Shown here in pieces: positions 59,653 to 64,000 of a stretch of 64,000 nt of DNA. The stretch covers positions 1 to 64,000 of the forward strand of contig NZ_JAUQOP010000021.1 in assembly GCF_030580855.1 (NCBI RefSeq), in the 5' to 3' direction. Below the pieces are notes generated by a model. It did not search any database. It was not told where the DNA came from and was given only the letters and a program-made list of their open reading frames with translations. Both the position numbers and the translations under genes were made by a program. Positions within the stretch are counted from its first letter, which is position 1; each line of letters opens with the position of its first letter. The stretch comes from Pseudomonas citrullilanati. Lineage in GTDB: Bacteria; Pseudomonadota; Gammaproteobacteria; Pseudomonadales; Pseudomonadaceae.

Positions 59653-61545
59653 CTAGATCCTGAAACTACCCACCAACTGCTTCAAGCGCGCTGCCTGTTG
59701 TTCCAGGTCGGTGCAGGCCCGCAATGTGGCTTGCAGGTTTTCCACGCCTTCCTGGTTCAGGGTATTGATCTCGGAAATGTCGACGTTGATCGACTCCACC
59801 ACGGCGGTCTGTTCCTCGGTGGCGGTGGCCACGGACTGGTTCATGCCGTCGATTTCACCGATGCGCTGGGTCACGCTGCCCAGGCGTTCGCCGGCCTGGT
59901 TGGCGATGCCGACGCTGCTTTCGCTCTGGCGCTGGCTGTCGGTCATGGTCAGCACCGCCTCCCGCGCGCCGACTTGCAGCTCTTCGATCATCTTCTGCAC
60001 TTGCTGCGCCGAATCCTGGGTGCGGTGAGCCAGGTTGCGCACTTCGTCGGCCACCACCGCAAAGCCGCGACCGGCTTCACCGGCCCGGGCAGCCTCGATG
60101 GCGGCGTTCAGGGCCAGCAGGTTGGTTTGCTGGGAAATGCTGGTGATCACCTCGAGGATCTGGCCGATGTTCACCGTATTGCTGTTCAGGGTCTCGATGT
60201 TGCCGCACGAGTCGCTGATCTTCGCCGACAGTTGCTGCATGGCGGTGATGGTCTTGTCCACCACCTGCTGGCCTTCTTCGGCCAGGTTGCGCGCGTCGCT
60301 GGAGTGCTGCGAGGCGAGGGCGGCGTTCTGGGCGATCTCCTGGGCGGCGGCGCCGAGCTGATTGATGGCCGCGGCGACGCTGCTGGTGCGCGACGCCTGC
60401 TGGTCGGAATTGAACATCGAGGAGTTGGAGGCACTGACGACGCGCAAGGCGACTTCATTGACCTGGCCGGTGGCCGAGGCCACTTCCCGGATCGACGTGT
60501 GGATGCGCTCGACGAAACGGTTGAACGACATCCCCAAGGCGCCGAATTCATCATGGCCGTGGATGGTCAGGCGCCGGGTCAGGTCGCCTTCGCCTTCGGC
60601 GATGTCATGCATCGCGCGGCCCATGGTCAGCAGCGGTTGCATCAGCACGCGGATCAGCATGCCGAGCAGGGCGATGATAAACACCACGGCGATGGCCATG
60701 GCGATCAGCGCCGAAGTGCGGAACTCGCTGAGCATCGCCAGGGCGGTGTCCTTGTCCAGCACCAGCGCCACGTACCAGTCGGCCCCCGGCACGCCATTGA
60801 CGCGGGTGAAGGAGATGAACTGGCTCTTGCCATCGAGCTCGACTTCCTTGATCCCCGGGCTCACGTGCGGCGCCCCGTTGGGGTAGGCCTCGGCCAGGGT
60901 CTTGAGCACGCGCTTGCTGTCCGGGTGGATCAGGATCTTGCCTTCGGCGCTGACGATGAAGGCATAGCCATGGCCGCCGAAGTTCAGCGAGTTGATGATG
61001 GCGCTGACGCTGGACAGGTCGATGTCCGCACCGGCCACGCCGATCATCTGGTTCTCGCGCTGGACCGGGGTGGCCACCGTGATCACCAGTTTGCCCGACG
61101 AGGCGGCGATGTAGGGTTCGGTGACGATGGTCTGCTGGGCGCTGTTGGCGGCCTTGTACCAGCCACGGGCACGAGGGTCGTAGTCGGCGGGACGATTGCC
61201 GGCCGGGACCGAGAACATCACGCCGTCGGTGCCACCAAAGTAGCTGAGCTGGAAGTTGCCGGTGTAGGCCGGCAAGTCGATGGCGCGCTTGAGGCTGGCA
61301 GCGCTGTTGCCGTCGATGGCGATCTGCTGGGCCAGCGATTGCAGCAACTGGATGCGGCCCTCGACCCAGGTCTGGATGTTGCGACTGGTCAGGCTGCCGA
61401 GTTCCTGCATGCTGGTCTCGGTGCTGCTGTTCAGGCTCTGGCGTTGACGGTAATCGTTGAACAGGATGAAACAGGCGAAGGCAACGGCTACCACAAGGGC
61501 GGCAGCCAGCAGGATTTTGTGGCTGAATTTCATGTTTCTGGTCAT
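59653..61545 (-). CDS. Methyl-accepting chemotaxis protein with dCache sensor
   Basis: Encodes 630 aa. N-terminal membrane segment, a periplasmic dCache domain (about 40-275) including [30 protein letters not shown] with the amine/amino-acid-binding Y-x-R/W/D pattern, then a second membrane segment and HAMP (about 280-350). The methyl-accepting and signalling domain has the conserved hairpin tip [24 protein letters not shown]. Ligand probably amino acids; inferred. Start could be ATG 61545 or 61533. Confidence 0.93.
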   Translation of the reverse strand: MTRNMKFSHKILLAAALVVAVAFACFILFNDYRQRQSLNSSTETSMQELGSLTSRNIQTWVEGRIQLLQSLAQQIAIDGNSAASLKRAIDLPAYTGNFQLSYFGGTDGVMFSVPAGNRPADYDPRARGWYKAANSAQQTIVTEPYIAASSGKLVITVATPVQRENQMIGVAGADIDLSSVSAIINSLNFGGHGYAFIVSAEGKILIHPDSKRVLKTLAEAYPNGAPHVSPGIKEVELDGKSQFISFTRVNGVPGADWYVALVLDKDTALAMLSEFRTSALIAMAIAVVFIIALLGMLIRVLMQPLLTMGRAMHDIAEGEGDLTRRLTIHGHDEFGALGMSFNRFVERIHTSIREVASATGQVNEVALRVVSASNSSMFNSDQQASRTSSVAAAINQLGAAAQEIAQNAALASQHSSDARNLAEEGQQVVDKTITAMQQLSAKISDSCGNIETLNSNTVNIGQILEVITSISQQTNLLALNAAIEAARAGEAGRGFAVVADEVRNLAHRTQDSAQQVQKMIEELQVGAREAVLTMTDSQRQSESSVGIANQAGERLGSVTQRIGEIDGMNQSVATATEEQTAVVESINVDISEINTLNQEGVENLQATLRACTDLEQQAARLKQLVGSFRI

Positions 61546-61752
61546 TTAGAGCGCTACCGCAGAGGAGCTGGTCAGGAAGGGAGGCAATTTGCCATAACGC
61601 AGGGCTTTGCGCTGCTCTTTTTATCGGCCGGCGGGTGCCAAGGATCAGCTTCTGGCGTCGCGATCCCGACGAAATGTCCGACGCCGTCACAAACTGATTG
61701 ATTTGTCGACGAAATGGCGCATTCAGCCCCAATAAATACTGGGGCTGTCGGG

Positions 61753-61784
61753 GAACCAGAAGAGGGTTTTCTCTTCTAAGGTTC
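61753..61784. promoter_or_regulatory. Long hairpin in the MCP/lipoprotein divergent region
   Basis: GAACC AGAAGAG GGTTTT CTCTTCT AA GGTTC, a strong stem with a two-base bulge, between the divergent genes. Without a T-tract it is not a clear terminator; it may be an operator or leader structure. The remaining intergenic bases (61546-61828) show nothing else. Confidence 0.45.
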
Positions 61785-61828
61785 TGGTTGGCACCCTAGC
61801 CACCCCCTTCCGTTCCAGGAGTTACACC

Positions 61829-62083
61829 ATGTCACTGCGCTCTATCGCCCTGTTGTTCGTGTGCGTCGTATTGACGGCATGCAGCAAGGTCAACCAGGAA
61901 AACTATTCGAAGCTGTCAGCCGGGATGCCCAAGGCCGACGTCGAAGCGTTGCTGGGGAAACCGACCGATTGTTCGGGCGCGCTCGGCATGTCCAGTTGCA
62001 CCTGGGGCGACCAGAAAAGCTTTATCAGCGTGCAGTACGCCGGTGACAAAGTGTTGATGTTTTCCGGCCAAGGCCTGAAGTAA
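61829..62083 (+). CDS. Small BamE-like (SmpA/OmlA) lipoprotein
   Basis: Encodes 84 aa. Lipobox at LTACS (Cys18). NYSKLSAGMPKADVEALLGKPTDCS is the BamE-like beta fold start. Probably outer-membrane lipoprotein. Followed by another lipoprotein gene after a perfect hairpin (62091-62114). Confidence 0.82.
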   Translation: MSLRSIALLFVCVVLTACSKVNQENYSKLSAGMPKADVEALLGKPTDCSGALGMSSCTWGDQKSFISVQYAGDKVLMFSGQGLK

Positions 62084-62090
62084 ACCGGGG

Positions 62091-62114
62091 CTAGCGGCCT
62101 GTGTTGGCCGCTAG
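62091..62114. promoter_or_regulatory. Perfect nine-base-pair hairpin between lipoprotein genes
   Basis: CTAGCGGCC TGTGTT GGCCGCTAG. No T-tract, so not a classic terminator. May limit read-through from the BamE-like gene to the lipocalin gene. Confidence 0.5.
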
Positions 62115-62135
62115 GTGCCTGCGGGAGTAAAAATA

Positions 62136-62705
62136 ATGATGCGGTTATTGTTAGTGCTTTTAGCCGGCCTGGCTTTGGCTGGCTGTGCCACTTCTGGCGA
62201 AGACCCGTTGGCGCCCAAGACGGTCCACAGTGTCAACCTCAAGCGTTACCAAGGGACCTGGTACGAATTGGCCCGCCTGCCGATGTATTTCCAGCGCAAC
62301 TGCGCGCAATCCGAAGCCCATTACACCCTCAAGCCCGACGGCAACGTAGGCGTGCTCAATCGCTGCCTGACCTCGGACTGGCAGTGGGAAGAAGCCCGCG
62401 GCACTGCCACGCCGCAGGTGCCGGGCAAGACCGACAAGCTCTGGGTCGAATTCGACAACTGGTTCTCGCGAATCGTGCCGGGCGTGGCGAAAGGGCAATA
62501 CTGGGTGTTGTACGTCAGCGACGACTACAAGACCGCCATCGTCGGCGACCCGAGCCGCCGCTACATGTGGTTGCTGTCCCGCACGCCGACCGTCAATAGC
62601 GTCGTGCGTGAAGAGCTGCTGAGCAAGGCGCGCCAGCAGGGCTACGACACGACCCGGTTGATCTGGCGAGCGTCGGATCGGCAGATGGCGAAGACCTCGA
62701 ACTGA
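62136..62705 (+). CDS. blc: Bacterial lipocalin lipoprotein
   Basis: Encodes 189 aa. Signal and lipobox LALAGCA (Cys near 16). The lipocalin signature YQGTWYELARLPMYFQRNC is intact. TDKLWVEFDNWFSRIV and YWVLYVSDDY match Blc. It binds fatty or lysophospholipids at the outer membrane. GGGAG lies 8 bases before ATG 62136. Confidence 0.93.
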   Translation: MMRLLLVLLAGLALAGCATSGEDPLAPKTVHSVNLKRYQGTWYELARLPMYFQRNCAQSEAHYTLKPDGNVGVLNRCLTSDWQWEEARGTATPQVPGKTDKLWVEFDNWFSRIVPGVAKGQYWVLYVSDDYKTAIVGDPSRRYMWLLSRTPTVNSVVREELLSKARQQGYDTTRLIWRASDRQMAKTSN

Positions 62706-62723
62706 CTGTCACCCGAAAACCGA

Positions 62724-62814
62724 TGTGGGAGCGAGCTTGCTCGCGATGACGGAATGCCAGTCAACATGTGCGTTGAATGTGAAGGCCTCATCGCGAGCAA
62801 GCTCGCTCCCACAG
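62724..62814. repeat. REPIN
   Basis: TGTGGGAGCGAGCTTGCTCG left, CGAGCAAGCTCGCTCCCACA right, between convergent lipocalin and hutF genes. Confidence 0.9.
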
Positions 62815-62840
62815 TGGTATTTGCACATTGATTTTTGCGA

Positions 62841-64000
62841 TCAGCCCAGCAGCTCGCGTAACACCTGGGTAAACGCCCGGGTGCTTTCCTCTTCGCCGGC
62901 ATGACGTCCATCGCGCACAACCCACTGTCCGCCCACCATCACATCACGCACCTGGCGATCACCGCCGGCAAACAGCCAGCGATTGAGGATCCCGTCGCCT
63001 TGGGCCGTGGCCAGGTACGGATCCTGGCCGTCGAGCACCAGCCAGTCGGCGCGCTTGCCGGTTTCCAGGGCGCCGATCGGTTGCCCCAAGGCCTGGGCGC
63101 CGCCGTCCAGCGCGGCGTCGAACAGGGTTCGCCCCACCATCGGCTGATCCGCTCGATACAACCGGTTACGCCGCTGGTCCCGCAGCCGCTGGCCGTATTC
63201 CAGCCAACGCAACTCTTCCACCACGCTCAGCGACACATGGCTGTCGGACCCGATGCCCAGCCGTCCGCCCTGGGCGAGGAAGTCCACGGCCGGGAAAATC
63301 CCGTCGCCCAGGTTGGCTTCGGTGGTCAGGCACAGGCCGGCAATCGCCTGGCTCCGGGCCATGAGGCTGACTTCCTGGGCGTTGGCATGGGTGGCATGGA
63401 CCAGGCACCAACGGCGGTCCACCTCGACATTGTCGTACAGCCATTGCAGCGGACGGGCGCCGCTCCAGCCCAGGCAATCGTCGACTTCCTTCTGCTGCTC
63501 GGCGATGTGGATATGCACCGGGCAATGGCGGTCGCTCGCCGCCAGCACGTCGCGGATCTGTTCGGGCGTTACCGCCCGCAGGGAGTGAAAGCACAGGCCC
63601 AGCGCCTGGGCGGGTTGCCCGGCCAGGATCGGTTGCAGGTGCGACTGCAGCTTGAGGTAGTTTTCGGTGCTGTTGATGAAGCGACGCTGCCCGTCATTGG
63701 GCGCCTGCCCACCGAAGCCGGAATGGCTGTAGAGCACCGGTAGCAAGGTCAGGCCGATCCCGGCGTGGCTGGCGGCCTGGCTGATGCGCAGTGCCAGCTC
63801 CGCCGGGTCGGCGTACGGGTTGCCGTCGGTGTCGTGGTGGACATAGTGAAATTCGGCGACCGAGGTGTAGCCGGCCTTGAGCATTTCGATGTACAGCTGC
63901 CGGGCGATGACCCCGAGTTGGTCGGGGCTGATTTTTCCGACGAGCCGGTACATCAGGTCGCGCCACGTCCAGAAACTGTCGTTGGGGTTGCCCGCCACTT
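62841..64000 (-). CDS. hutF: Formimidoylglutamate deiminase, 5' end cut by window edge
   Basis: 386 residues visible, open to the right edge; about 70 N-terminal residues, including the first metal-binding HxH, are outside. Seen: VHIHIAEQQKEVDDC, LVHATHANAQE, IGSDSHVSLS and the family block EFHYVHHDTDGNPY. HutF converts N-formimidoyl-glutamate to N-formylglutamate in the five-step histidine degradation route of Pseudomonas. The beginning at 63998 is not a real start. Confidence 0.93.
   Translation of the reverse strand, partial: VAGNPNDSFWTWRDLMYRLVGKISPDQLGVIARQLYIEMLKAGYTSVAEFHYVHHDTDGNPYADPAELALRISQAASHAGIGLTLLPVLYSHSGFGGQAPNDGQRRFINSTENYLKLQSHLQPILAGQPAQALGLCFHSLRAVTPEQIRDVLAASDRHCPVHIHIAEQQKEVDDCLGWSGARPLQWLYDNVEVDRRWCLVHATHANAQEVSLMARSQAIAGLCLTTEANLGDGIFPAVDFLAQGGRLGIGSDSHVSLSVVEELRWLEYGQRLRDQRRNRLYRADQPMVGRTLFDAALDGGAQALGQPIGALETGKRADWLVLDGQDPYLATAQGDGILNRWLFAGGDRQVRDVMVGGQWVVRDGRHAGEEESTRAFTQVLRELLG

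Overview
The window is a chromosome segment of a fluorescent pseudomonad (Pseudomonas fluorescens group). Three things support this: high-GC coding with strong G/C third-position preference; the gene order typA-thiI-glnA-ntrB-ntrC-trmL-secB-grxC-rhodanese-gpmI-envC-ctpA-hisF-hisA-hisH-hisB-asmA-mutY-yggX, which matches the conserved Pseudomonas core block as I remember it from P. aeruginosa; and many copies of the GTGGGAGC...GCTTGCTCGCGA repetitive extragenic palindrome (REP), mostly as inverted pairs (REPINs).

Layout. 1-8.3 kb: a possible transposase remnant, a RelBE-type toxin-antitoxin pair, tRNA-Thr, an FkbM methyltransferase, a basic amino-acid ABC transporter operon (ATPase, binding protein, two permeases) ending in a METTL25-like methyltransferase, a VapBC pair and a small secreted protein. 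A cluster of DnaA boxes lies around the methyltransferase 3' end. 8.2-12.5 kb: heme oxygenase and bacteriophytochrome kinase (bphO-bphP), flanked on both sides by two related small Lys/Arg-rich proteins, then a cupin.

12.97-20.97 kb: an 8.0-kb genomic island in the 3' end of tRNA-Phe(GAA), bounded by 53-bp identical direct repeats. It carries a candidate HEPN-domain protein, a frameshifted HTH gene, a Rha-family phage regulator, a small serine recombinase with possible res repeats, an unusual reverse transcriptase (RT) with a repeat-rich leader (a 134-bp perfect direct repeat enclosing two copies of a roughly 107-bp unit), and a tRNA-type tyrosine integrase whose catalytic C-terminus is out of frame. 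The RT module is bracketed by 42-bp direct repeats of the integrase 3' end, which suggests swappable cargo. This is the most likely place for an undescribed system, probably anti-phage or retroelement related.

21-38.6 kb: core housekeeping genes. These are asmA-mutY-yggX (base-excision repair and iron/oxidative protection); an OFA-type MFS transporter; hisB-hisH-DUF2164-hisA-hisF; a solute-binding protein; gpmI-envC-ctpA-polysaccharide deacetylase (cell-envelope turnover); rhodanese-grxC-secB; and trmL. 38.6-49 kb: nitrogen control. ntrB-ntrC and glnA lie close together, and glnA has a recognisable sigma-54 promoter with NtrC-like half-sites upstream. Two DUF4124 proteins, a secreted chorismate mutase, thiI and typA follow. 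49-64 kb: a YkgJ-type cysteine-cluster protein, glgP, the large membrane protein DUF2339 coupled to DUF3999, fbp, DUF924, a dCache chemoreceptor, two small lipoproteins (BamE-like and lipocalin) and a truncated hutF at the window edge.

All assignments come from reading the sequence and translations. No database search was run. Family names rest on motifs recognised by eye.
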